Of a stretch of DNA of 64,000 nt, positions 1 through 11,787 are shown piece by piece (the first letter of the stretch is position 1; each line of letters begins with the position of its first letter). The notes beneath the pieces are model-generated. The model was given only the letters and a program-made list of their open reading frames with translations, was not told the origin of the DNA and did not search any database. The position numbers were made by a program, and so were the translations under genes. The DNA lies in the NCBI GenBank assembly GCA_022579005.1, contig MU401457.1, positions 248,001-312,000 of the forward strand, in the 5' to 3' direction. Source of the DNA: Poronia punctata (lineage: Eukaryota > Ascomycota > Sordariomycetes > Xylariales > Xylariaceae).

Positions 1-2599
1 CATATTAGTTAGTATTATTATTTTTAATAATGCTTTTTTATATTTAAGTTCTTATTTATTAGCTTACTATTTTTAACATTATAGTACTTATTTTTATATA
101 AGATTATAAAGTAACTAAATAAGTACTATATTTTATAGTGTTTATAAGATTACTATTAGCATAGTACTTATACTAAGTTAAATATTTCCTATAATCTTAA
201 AGGCTTTAAGTTTTTTTAGTTTTATTTTATTAACAATAATCTATACGTTGTTTGCTTAATTTTTAGCGTCGCTAGCACGTTTAACTATATAAAGTAATTT
301 TTTAATTATTATTTATAGCTAGTTATTAAATAGTTTACTTTTTAGTTTATATTATATTAAATATAATATAACAATTTTTAATTATATTTATAGTTTTAGT
401 ACTATATTTTTAAAAATATTTTACTAGTATAAAAGTGTAGTTTAGTAAACATTATATTTTATTTTATTAATGCTATATTAATTAAGTAAACATAGTTAGC
501 GCTAAGTCCTGTTATTATTTACTACTTTTAATATATTAAAAAATAGCCTATATAAGTATTTAATATTATTATATATTGTATTATACTGTTTTTGTTGTTA
601 AAGTATAACTTATAAAGGTTTTATTTATAAAAAGTTGTTATTAGAAAATATAATTACGTTTGCTTAAATAAATAACAGCAAAGTATATAATTAAAATAAA
701 AGTAAACAATTAAAAAAAAAGGAAAACGTTAAATAGTACTTTATTATATTAAACGCCTAGTGCTGTTATTTAAGGTTATAAAAACAAAAAAAAAATAGCT
801 AAAAGTATAAGAAAAAAATGTTAGTGTTTATAAGAAGTATTATATTTAATATAAAAAGAGGCACATTTAGTTAGTAATAAGTAACTATACTTATATGTTT
901 ATTTTAAGTATAATTTATACTAGCTTTTATTTATCTAATTATAAGTATAGTAGTAATTTAAATATATTTTTAATAAGTTTATTTGTTGCTTTGCTTTTTA
1001 GCTTATTAAATAATAATAAGTACATTATATTATATTAATAAATTAGCTTAAAAGCATTTTATATAAGAATCTTTTTTAAGTACTATGTATTATATATAGG
1101 TAAATACCTTTTTTATTTAACTAAGTATTTTAGTATAATCTTTTAGCTAGCTTTTAAAATCTATTATTTAAAAAGTTAGTCTATTTTAAATAACTTTTAT
1201 TATTTATTATCTTTGTTTACATATACTTGCTTTAGTTTTAGCTTACGTTAAAAGTATAAGTTAGTTCTTTTAAGCGCTAAATATAAGTATGTAACTAATA
1301 TTACTTAGTAGATTTTTTAATATTTAAAAAAATTTAGTTTATAAGCTAAATTACTAACTTTCTTAAGTACTATAAAAAGTCTAACTTTTTATTATAACTA
1401 TTTTTAGTGTAGTTTGCTTAGTAGATTATATTTTTTATATAGTTTTAAGTATACCTTATCTTTTATATTATATTTTTAATGTTATTTAGTTTTATTATAT
1501 TTAATTTTTATATTAGCTATAGCAAAGTTTATAGTAATTTAAGCTTTTTTTTAATATAGCTATTTAGTAAGCTTATAATTAATTGCGTTTTATAGAACGT
1601 TTATAACAAAAATTAAATTTTATAGCTTAAATCTTAGTACTACTTTGTTAAAAAAGTGTTTAATAGTTTTTTAATAGGTGTTATTTAGTGTATATTAAAA
1701 AAGTATAATAATAAAAATTTATAAAATATTTAATGCTACATAATAATAGCAAATAGCAATTTTAATATTTTAGTTTTTTTTTTTAAATTATTTATTAGTT
1801 TATAAATAATATATTATAAATTTAAATAACTTAGTAGTTATTTTAGCAAATAAGGTTTTTTAAAGTTATAAAATAAATTTTAAATCTTTATTTAAAATTA
1901 TATATAATAGTATTTTTTATTTATAAAGTATTAACATTTTAATAATAACTAAGCTTTATTTAGCAGCTATATACTTAATATTTTTTAGTATAAAGATTAT
2001 TTTTTTGCTAAATTTATAAGTAATAATAAGTAAACAATTATATATACTATAGCTGAATATTTACTAAAAAGTTTTTTATAATAATACTATTAGCATTTTT
2101 ATAATAAAGTTTATAGTAATTATATAATATAAAATATTAAAAGTTACTATTAGTTTTATTAATTTAAAAAGCTTGCTTTTATTTGTTTTATTAATAAAAT
2201 ATTATAAATAATATATTAAATATTGTTAAATATACTTTATAAGGTTATATATACAATATTTTTGTAGTATGTTTACTATTTAATAAAACCTAAAATAATA
2301 AGCGTTGTTATATGCTTTTTGTAGTAAGTTTTATACGCAATCTTTAAAAATAACTAGTTATTTTAGTGCTTTATATAAGGTATAATATAAGAGGCTATCT
2401 AGTATTTTTTAAAATTTAAATCTTAGTTTAATATTTAAACTAATAGCTTTTAGTATTTTAGTAGTTTATTTATTTTTTTAATATATATTAATTAGTTTTA
2501 TTTAAAAAAAATTTGCTAGCTAAATATTATATATTAAGTATATATATTTAAATATAATATTGTTTAGTATATTAATGTTTTTATTAGCTTTTTTATTAT

Positions 2600-2795
2600 T
2601 ATTTTTATTTAGTATTATAAGTAAGCATAATAGTGCGTTAAGCACTAAATTTACTTTACTTAGTATATAATAAACGTTAAGTTTATATTATTTTATATAT
2701 ATTAAAGCTTATACTAAATAAAAATTTATTTTAACTACGTTTATTATTATAAAGTTTTTTTAGTTAACAATACTTTTTATAGCCTTATAATTAAT
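2600..2795 (-). pseudogene. Ty3/Gypsy RNase H C-terminal / DALSR-like relic
   Basis: Minus-strand translation gives INYKAIKSIV, followed after stops by KLNVYYILSKVNLVLNALL. This follows the Gypsy pattern TDhkal.sI...KLdVyHiPGK.NlVpDALSRL, where the RNase H domain ends. It lies about 0.75 kb downstream of the YIDD box in the same strand and order, as in Gypsy pol. Internal stops and lost D, P, G and R residues fit C-to-T and G-to-A mutation. The family assignment rests on motif order read by eye. Confidence 0.7.
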
Positions 2796-3394
2796 TAAAA
2801 CAATAATAAAGTATTTATAAGATTGTAATTAAAGCTTAAGCTGTTTATAAAGCTAAACAAGATATAATACTTCTAATTTTATTACATAGTATTATTTTTT
2901 AGCTTTTATAAGCACTTTGCTAAAATATATAATAGGCTATATATTGTTTATTAATATAAAACCTTTTTCCTATAGCTTTTTTAAGTAAAACACTATAACT
3001 TTATAGCCTTTTTTAGCTAAAGCATTAATTTTTAAAAAAACTTATTTATTATAGTTTTAATAAATTAAATAGTCTAATTTATATAAGTTGTTTTATATAA
3101 TTTAAAAGCTTTAAATTTTTTTAGCTATTAAGTTAAAAGATTGTTTAAAAGTATATTTTTTTTTGTTTATAATATTTTTTTTTAGGATTTTTTTTTTTGC
3201 ATATCTTTTTACTATTATTTTTATTTTTTATTTTTGCAAAGGTTTAATTTTTTATTAAAACTATAGAATATATTTTCTTAGCTATATTGTTATTTTAATA
3301 TAAGTTTTTAGGTCTTTTAAGGTTTATAGCATTTTAATTTTATATAAAGCTTTTATATAGTATTTAGTTATAGCTATTTTTAAGCTATTAACTT

Positions 3395-3600
3395 ATAGAC
3401 CTAATAATTTAACTATTAAATAGCTATAAAATAATTTAGTTAATAATAATATAAGTTTAATGTTTTAAAATAATTAAAGTATAGCTTTTAAGTGTTTATA
3501 GTATTTTTTTGCTATATTGCTAAAAATAACAATATTATCTATATAAGCACAGTAATACTTGCAATAATTTTGTAATTATTAGTTTATAAATCTTTATTTA
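3395..3600 (-). pseudogene. Ty3/Gypsy reverse transcriptase relic (palm motif)
   Basis: Minus-strand translation of 3548-3519 reads AYIDNIVIFS, which is the Gypsy YxDD box with the second catalytic Asp changed to Asn, a G-to-A change typical of RIP. Just upstream are FIN and LQNYCKYYC, matching the segment that precedes the box in fungal Gypsy RTs. Downstream come KHLKAIL, LF and VKLLGL, matching the usual HL..IL.LF...VKLLG run. Several stop codons interrupt the frame, at positions explained by CAA/CAG/TGG-to-stop transitions. This identifies the block as containing a minus-strand Gypsy element that is dead. Confidence 0.8.
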
Positions 3601-6600
3601 TATGCTAAACTGTTTTTAAATCTTATAAAAGCAATACTTAAAACTTTTAATTTTTTTAGTAATATAACTACTATTTTGTTTTTATAATAAGCATATACTA
3701 GTAACTAGTAAAAAAATAAAGTAGCATTTAGTACTATTATATATTTTTTGCTTTTAAAATTAAATATAATATTTTTTTAAGCTAGTATTAAGTAAATATT
3801 TAATATTATAATATTGTTTAAAAAGCAAAGGTTTATTACTACTTATTTTTTATGCTTGCTTTTAATAATTTTTTATATAATAAATACTAAATATTTAAAT
3901 AAACTTAACTTTTATATTTAATAAAGCTTTTTTTATTTATAAAAATTATTAAACATATTGTTTAAAATTTTTTAGTTTTTAATTTTAAGTTTATATAGCC
4001 TTATTTATTTTTACTAGTATTACTATTTTTAAACAAAGTTAATATATAACTTTTTGTTTTTTAGCATAAAAATAATACCTTTGTTATACTATATATTATA
4101 GCTTTTAAGTATACTTTTTAGTTTTATAGCTACTTTAAGGTTTTTTTAAAATATATAAACGCTATTTTTTAATAAAATAAAAAAAATATGTTTTACCTTT
4201 ATTAGGCCTGTTTTTATATTTTATTTTTTTATTAGTTATAAAAGTATTTTATAGTTATTAGCTAAAAAAGTAGCCTATGCTTATTTAATGTGCTTTATAT
4301 TAGTTTAAAAAAACAATAAAACGTTATTTTTTAAATTAAACTTTTTCTTATTTATTTTATATTTAATAGTAGCTAAAAATGCTTATAAACTTATTTAGTA
4401 AACTATATTTATTTTATTAACGTTTAAGTTTTTAATAAAATTAACGCATAGGTTTTTATAAAGATAAATAAGTTTATTTATATTATTTATATATATAATA
4501 TATTATAATAACTTATAGTTTAGTATAGCGTTTATTAGTCCTTATATTATTATAGTAAAAGTATATTGTCTATTTTGTTTTAAATAGTAGCTAGAAAAAA
4601 GTATAGTATATAATACTAAAATTAATACTATAATATATGCTAAAACTATTATATTTATTTAAATAATAACTTTTTGTTTAATAAAAGTATACTTATAATA
4701 TATATTAATAAGTATTGTTATATTAGCTACAAATTTAATATATAGTTAACGTTATAAAATATTTAATATAACTACGTATTTATTAAATTATAATATACTT
4801 AATAACAACTATAGTTTAAAGTCTTAATAAAGCTATGCTATAATTATTATATAAACTTTTATATTAAATCTTATTTATAATAAAATAAAAAACATAGCTT
4901 TTTATTTAAGTTAAATAAATTTTTTTATACTTTTATAATATAAAAAAATAAAAACCTTTTAAGTTTTATAGCGTACTTCTATTTTATTTAAAAAACGCTA
5001 GCTAACCATAGTATTAAATGCTTTTAAGTTAGCATATATAATAAACGTATTTTTTTAGTTAAAAAATCTTGCTATAACTTTTATATATATATATTTTAAA
5101 AATGCTTTTTGTTTATAAACCTATATTAGTTTTGCGTTTATATATATTTTATTTTTAGGTTATATTTTAATATTTATTATATAAAAAACTTTACTATTTT
5201 TTAATTATTTTAAAAAAATATTTAAATCTAGTATATTTTATACTGTTAGTTATTAGTAGTTAAACAATAAAACTTTTAATAAGGTTTTTAATAAAGTTTT
5301 TAATAAAGTTTTTAATATCTTATAAGAATTTTTTATAATATGCTTTATATATTAATTATAAGATAAAAACAGTTTATAGCATTTTTTGCACGTTTTTTTA
5401 AACTTAAAAGCTAAAAATAAAAGTTTAATAGTTACTAAGTTAAATAAGTAAGCAATATTGTTTTAATTATTGTTTACTTTTATAATATTATAAGTACTTT
5501 TGTTTTTATTATTAAACACTTTTTTTAAAAAAAAATATTTTTTTTATATAAGCTTTATTTTTTAGAATTTTTTATTATTTTAATTTTGTATAACGTATGC
5601 TTTATTAACTTAGTTATTAAAATAACGTTTATTTATAAGTTGTTTAATTTATTTATTTTAACGTTAGCGTTAATATTTATAATTACTATAAAGATTTTTA
5701 TAACTACGTTTATAAAAACGTTAACCTTAGTACTTATTGTTTTATTTTTGTTAGTATTTATTATTTTATTTTTTAAAGCTAAAACGTCCTCTTTTATTTA
5801 TTTTGCTAGTTGCTTAATTATTTTTATAATACGTGCCTTATTTTCTATTATAACTTTAATTATAGCCTTTTATTTAGTAATTATTATTATACTATTTCTT
5901 AGCATTATAAATATAAGTAAAAGTAAGTATATATATAGCACTAAAAAGTCTTTAATTAATAAACATTTTAAGCTAGACAATTATATGTTTATATATTATT
6001 GCTTTTTTTTTTAAATATATAAAGTAAGTATTAAATATAGTGTTTATATTTAGTTTAATAATTAGCTATTAAAGTAGTAAGTATACTATATTATAAATTT
6101 GCGTTAGCTATTAAATAAAAGTAGTTAGTTTAGCTGCTTTAGCATATTATATTATTTTAATAGCTTATAAACAAATTAATTTGTTATTTTTAAGTTTTTT
6201 AGCGTTATAATAATTTTCTTAACTATAAAAGGCTATTAAAGCATTTGCTATAAGCATTTAAAATTGTTAACATAATATTATTAGCACTAAGTTATTGTTT
6301 ACTAATATTAAAGTATATAGTTTAAAAAAACATTTTTTTAACTACTAAGCTTATATATTACTGCAAAGCAATTATAAAAAATCTTATTAAATTACTCTAG
6401 CTTTTGCTAGGTTTTAAAAGTGTTTCTTAACACTATTTTTAAACAATAAAACGTTTTTTTAATATATATTTGTTTTAATAATAATATAGTTACCTTGTTT
6501 AAAAAACGTTTTTATATTTAAATAAAAGTAGCTTATTTAGTAGATCTTCTAGCTATAAAAAAAGTTATTATATTTTTCTTTTTTTTAGTTAGGTTAGTTT

Positions 6601-8205
6601 TATTAGTTAGCTTAATTTTATTAAAGTAAACATAGTATCTAAGCTATTATTTTTATTATCTTAGTAACATTATTAGTTTTTAATATAGCTATTTTGTTTT
6701 TATTTAGTATTTTTAGTACTAAATTTTATATTTTAAGTAGTTTAATAAGTAGTGCTTTTAATAGCTTAATAAAAGGTAGGCATAGTTTAGCTAATAGTTT
6801 AGCTAATTTTTTTGTTAATAAAAACGTTACTGTTACGTTTATTAAATAAAAAGCTAACGTTTATTAAGCTAAATTTAGTGCTAATAATATAAACAAATTG
6901 CTATTTAATAAGGTTTAGTTAAAGTTAAATATAAAAGGCCTTTATTTAATAAGTATATATTATTTATTTAATAAAGTATTTTTATAATCTTTAATATATA
7001 ACTACACTACTTAGTTATATAGCTTGTTTACTTTTAACTTAAAAGTTTATTTGTTTATTTGCTAGCTTATAAAATATAGTAATAAAGCTAGTGTCTAGCT
7101 AGTTTGTTATATAAATAAAGTAGGTTGTTATTGTTAAAAGTTAAGATATTTGTCTACAATATTTTTAAAATGTTTTATTTTTAAATTAGTTTTAGCTTAG
7201 TTAATGTTTTAATTCTCTTTATTTTCTAAAAATTTAAGCATTGCAATACATTATTAAATTGTTTAGATTATCTATATATTATTTATAAAAAAGTATAAAA
7301 AGTGTAGTATTAAACACTTTTTAATAAGTTAATTTTAAAAGTATTTTTTTTTAATAATACTAAACGCCTTCTTAATTTAAAAGTTCTACCTTTTTTAATT
7401 TTTTTTTTTTTATTTATTTATATAATATATAATTTATATTATAAATAATAAAGTAAAAAGTAATAGAAAAAAGAGACAAGAAAAAAGGTAAAGCTTTAAA
7501 GTATAGCTTTTTATTGTTTATAATCCTTAGTTAACAAGTTTTTTAATAATTTAACAATTTTTATACTATATTATCTAGGTTGTTTTAATTTTAAGTTTTA
7601 TACATTATAAAGATCTTATCCCTTATTTAATAGTATATAATTATAGTGCAGCTAATTAAACAGTGTTGCTAGCTACTAAAGTAATAGCATTAAGTTAGTT
7701 AGTTAAAATAAAATAAATTAATTTTAGGATCTAAAATAGCCGTTAATAGCTAAAGCTACTCTATAAAGATGCTTAGGGCACTAGTTAGCAGTTATATAAC
7801 TATAGGTTATATAACTAGAGATCTTCTAAATTGTTTAAATATACTATATTAAAACTTTAAAAGTTAACACCTTGCTAAAAAGGTTTATTTATTATTAAAT
7901 AATACTTTAAAAAACTATTATTTTACTTAATAAATTTAAACAGTTTACTAATAGCTTTATATAATTATTATAAAAACTTACTAAAAATCTTTAAACTAAA
8001 AAAAAGCTACCTACGTACTAAAAAAAATCTCTTATTGCTAATAAAAGCTAGTATTTAGTTAAAATAATCTAGTAGCTTTATTTTTTATTATTATAGTAAA
8101 GGCGCTATACTTCTTTTGTCCTATTTTATTAGCTTAGTAAAAGTATAAATTTAGCAAAAAAGTAAGTCTAATTTTTTAAACCTACTCTAATAAAAAAAGA
8201 AAAGC

Positions 8206-8367
8206 AGTCACTTTCCTTATACCTATTATTTTAAGTTATAACCCTTTTATTATCAAACCTACCTAAACCTTATTTTAAAAAGTACTTATTATCTTATTTA
8301 CATTTAGAAAAATACATAAAAAATACATTACCTTGTTTCTAATTTCTAATTCCCCTTGCAGATCTCA
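8206..8367. repeat. RIP-mutated LTR at edge of AT-rich block
   Basis: This about 160-bp segment aligns along its length with 42750-42906, differing mainly by C/T and G/A transitions plus small indels. Shared landmarks include TTATCA(A/G)ACCT, CCTAAACCTTATT, TTTACAT, GATACATA/AATACATA and TTCCCCT. It marks the point where base composition returns to normal (about 8340-8370). A purine-rich tract at 8191-8204 lies directly to its left and could be a polypurine tract if the LTR belongs to a plus-strand element. The readable pol next door is on the minus strand, so ownership is unresolved. Confidence 0.65.
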
Positions 8368-8370
8368 TAC

Positions 8371-9656
8371 AGTCATTTCTAGTAGAAAGGGGGTTTTGCT
8401 TAAATTAGGCTCCGGTCGTCTCCAGATTAATGGAAATACGTCTTGTTCCCCAGATTCTTTGCCCCGAAAGGTATTCGTTAGTCCTAAAGTTTTTGGCCGG
8501 GGCATGTAAAGCGGATTAATGCCTGCACAAAAGAGGCAGTGAGTGGTGGGGTGACACTGGGGTCGGCTTCCCACCTGACCAAGTTTTTTGACACGTGGGG
8601 CATACGACATGCCAAAGTGGTAAAATAGCATGCAAAGGTTAGCTGAGACTTGCATATTATCTGATTCAATACTGATTCTTTTTATTGAAAAAACAATCTC
8701 GATAATGCACATCAGTTGTTTTTCTTTTCCCAAGTAAGAGGAAAATAATACAAATAGCAAGATATACATACACATATTTTATCTGCTCTGTATATTTTCT
8801 TTTTATCGTTGCTGTACATTTGACTCTCTTATAGCGGCGGCGTGGGGGCGTCTTGTACTTTAGAAACAAACCTCGGAACAAGATCATTTCAGAATTCAAG
8901 GTCAGTAGGTAGGAAAAGAGCTAGAAAGATCACGATCGCGATCGCATGTAGTTCTACTAGAGATAACCTAATGTACACTACCAAATTCGTAACAAGTAAG
9001 AGTGTAATAAAGAAGCGAGATTCTTGCCTTGGTTACAATACTAATCTAGCAACGAAAAAGGGTTGGAATGTAAACTGTACTCAACTTGGACAGAAAAAAA
9101 AGGGAGGTAGGTATCTGGAAATAAGACAACCAGTGTAAGGTAGTACGTACACGTACACGTACACGTACGCGTACAATCTCAGCCTCTACGTCTTATGACG
9201 TATATCACAGCTCCCACCACTCAGATCAAACCAAGATCAGATCCAAGCTTGAACTTGTAGCTTTTATGATCTCAGAATTCATGACACACATAAATAACCA
9301 GAGATCTTCAAGATAGACAATGTCAATACATCTTTTGATTACCGTACCTAACCAAAGATGCTTCAGGTTTTACATGCCTAACCATACATAACCTTGTTGG
9401 CGCATTCCTCCTCCATGGCTTTGTGCTTTCTAATCCTGAATAAGGCGCAAAATGAGGCCGGGTTGTACATGTATAAGTGTAACTATGTCATGACCATTAT
9501 AATTAATGTTGATAAACCCTGTAGTAGTAGTAGAAAGAGGAAGTGGAAGAGGAGGAGGAGGTAGTGACATCCCCTCCATCCCGATCTATGCTCATTCAGC
9601 ACGTATCAACTCCATCGCAAAGTTGCCAACGGCATCTCTTACTGTTTGTTCTCACC
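8371..9656. other. Intergenic, no gene seen
   Basis: Normal GC content resumes. Short ORFs on both strands lack codon bias or recognisable motifs. A (ACGTAC)-type microsatellite occupies 9144-9175. The rest is probably 3' flank of the hydrolase at 9677-10876. Confidence 0.6.
9144..9175. repeat. ACGTAC microsatellite
   Basis: Alternating TACGTACACGTAC units, about five imperfect 6-bp periods, self-complementary overall. Confidence 0.85.
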
Positions 9657-9676
9657 TCAATCAGCTTCCCATATCC

Positions 9677-10876
9677 TCAACATCCCAGGTCCCGAATATA
9701 CAGCAAAGCAAAGGAATATGCAGCAAAGACAAAGAAAAGAAAAAAAGGGAAAAACTCACATATAAAAACAGCCTCATGCTCCACCCAAAAATGTCCCGCG
9801 CCCTTAACCTCCACACACCTAACCTTTTCACCCCCATTCCTCTTCTTCAACGCGTTTATCCACAACCTCATCCTCCTATGACTTATAAACCCATCCTGAT
9901 CCCCATACACCACCAAAGTAGGATTCTCCACAAACTTCCCTTCAAACTCCATAGGGGTACTCCCCAAAGACAACGTAGCCAACCGCGTCATCAACCCAAC
10001 GGGGAGTGAAACGGCAATATACGCGCTTCTGAACGCGATTCCTTTGATTTCTTCCAAACAATTTCCCGTTCCCGTCCCCGTTCCCGTCCCCGTTCCTCTT
10101 CCTGTCTTGGTTTTGTGAGGGGCGAGTAAATCCCTCACACTCTTCTGTATCCTTTCCTCGCGCTGAAAAGAACTGCGCTTCCGTGGTTCCCCCGCGTCCC
10201 CAAACCTTATACTCCCCAAATTCCGCGCCTCCTCGGCGGCAAGATGTTGCGCGCGGAAACGAATATCCGCCTCGGCGGAATGAATACCCGGCGTGGCGAA
10301 ATATCCCAAAATCGTTTCGAGAGGTGGGATTCGAGTCATGATCATTGCTCCGTATGAATATCCCGCCAGAAGCATAGTAGGCTTAGATTTGGGCTGAATA
10401 TCATCATCATCATCATCATCATCATTAGAAGGAAGTGGTGGTGGTGGTGGTGGTGATGATGATGATAAGTAATAAAGATAATAAGCCAAGAATCCAACAA
10501 CGGATATATAATCCCCTTGTTCCGGTTTCGCAGTCCATGAAGTTCGGCCTTCGGAGGATGTTGCGCCTCTTTTTTTGTTGTTCAAATACCCATGTTAACC
10601 TAGCCGATAAATAAGTCAAGCCAGAGAAGAAGAAAGAAAAACTAACCTGAAATTAAAAGTCGCAACCACAAAACCCAACTGTACAAGCGTCCCTGCAACA
10701 AGGTCGACTATGGGATCATTATAACATCCTCCCATGGGAGCGTACGGATGTGCGACCACGGCGGCGTGTTTAAACGGCTGTTGTTGCGGGGGATCCGGAT
10801 GATAGACGCGGCATTTCAACCTCGTTTTGTCGTGGATGCTGGGGAGCGTGAAGCTCAATGAGGGTTGCGGAAGCAT
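9677..10876 (-). CDS. Alpha/beta hydrolase with low-complexity inserts
   Basis: Two main exons: 10876-10647 and 10568 onward, joined over a 78-bp intron; the junction restores the run ATFNFRGATSSEGRTSW. The first exon has the family's HPYAPMGG segment. The second has the nucleophile elbow GYSYG, the acid segment YGDQDGF and the catalytic-His motif GAGHFW, so the triad is present. An S/P/D-run insert coded by ATC and GGT microsatellites (about 10395-10466) and a GT-dipeptide run coded by a CCCGTT/CCCGTC repeat (about 10065-10100) expand the protein without shifting frame. The C-terminus is uncertain: the frame reads to a stop at 9677, but a good donor (GTGAGT) after 9760 with an acceptor at 9666-9665 would end it at 9657. 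It resembles prolyl-oligopeptidase/acyltransferase-like hydrolases; the substrate is unknown. Confidence 0.75.
10395..10466. repeat. In-frame ATC and GGT trinucleotide repeats
   Basis: About eight ATC units (poly-Asp on the minus strand) followed closely by about six GGT units (poly-Pro on the minus strand) inside the hydrolase coding region. Both have period three, so length changes keep the frame. Confidence 0.85.
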
Positions 10877-11787
10877 TATTTAGAAAGGCTTTCTTTAGCT
10901 TCTTCTCCTCACATTTGATTTGAGACGTCCATGATCCGTTTAATTATTTACAAATATGTCGTAAACTAAATGATGGTCAGCAAGTATGTCTTGCAAGTGG
11001 GAGTGTGTCTCGACTCTCGAGTGATCGAGCTCACCTTGGATTAATCGATTAGTTTATCGTATAATACAGGGCTCACAAGGTGCGTCCAGGTGCAGGTATT
11101 TGCATTGATGGCATGCCATCCAGGTTTGGGTAGTATTCGACAAGTGGAAAAAAGGCTGTTGCAGTTATACTGACTTGGGTGCCCACCAAGATACTGTAAA
11201 AATCGATAGATAGGGTAGGACCTACGGGGTCTAATCTTGTCTCCTAAACCAGCTCTAAATCCGATAGGCAACATTTTAAGCTTTTGCTTCCTCCGCTCGA
11301 GACTTTCTCCGTATCATCCTTGACTATACCTTAGCTACCTAATATATACATTTGTAGAATGCTTTAACCTAGTACATAGAATGTCACTTCACTTCATCAC
11401 CAATATATTCAAGTGTAAAACAGATGTATATTTCTCATCATGGGAATCTTAACAACCACTGAGGTTCGTCGCTTTATTTCCGACATTACAGTCATGGCAA
11501 ATGGCTCCTCGATAGCTTCAACGGCTGAAACATGATCAGACAAAGATCATACATGCGTAACTGGGGACCCTGTAAGGACTCTAGAGATGAAAAGAAACGC
11601 ATTGCCGTCCCAGCCCATCCTAATAATCCACATCCAGATCAAGGTCTAATATTCGAACCCGTGACTCATGACAGTCATTCCGCTCTACATCCGCAAAGCT
11701 CCCGAAGACACAAACAAGTACAGCCAAGTAGAAAAGACACGCTTCGTTTTCGTCAAACATGCGCCAACCCCGGTATCCAGGCGCCTT
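10877..11787. other. Intergenic, no gene seen
   Basis: Promoter side of the hydrolase and 3' flank of the Kelch gene. A 77-codon minus-strand ORF (11274-11041) has no recognisable features. A GGTTCGAAT box near 11650 (minus) is not part of a foldable tRNA. Confidence 0.6.

Larger units (their letters stand above)
1..8370. mobile_element. AT-rich RIP-degraded transposon block
   Basis: About 8.3 kb of extremely AT-rich sequence running off the left edge of the window. CpA is scarce, and residual C mostly sits in CpT or in ACGT/GCG contexts, as expected after repeat-induced point mutation. No intact gene survives. Ty3/Gypsy pol fragments can be read on the minus strand (separate entries), and an LTR-like repeat closes the right end. 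The distance from the reverse transcriptase to that LTR, about 4.6 kb, is long for one Gypsy element, so nested elements are possible. The stop-free stretch at 5586-6014 (142 codons, almost only I, L, F, T, K) is probably a relic, not a gene. Confidence 0.85.

Noticed and set aside
9506..10009. Plus-strand ORF of 167 codons
   Set aside because: It lies opposite the alpha/beta hydrolase gene, whose minus-strand frame has conserved catalytic motifs.
11560..11665. tRNA-like B box (GGTTCGAAT) on the minus strand
   Set aside because: The surrounding bases do not form acceptor or anticodon stems; the only hairpin is a TGACT/AGTCA palindrome, so no tRNA gene is supported.
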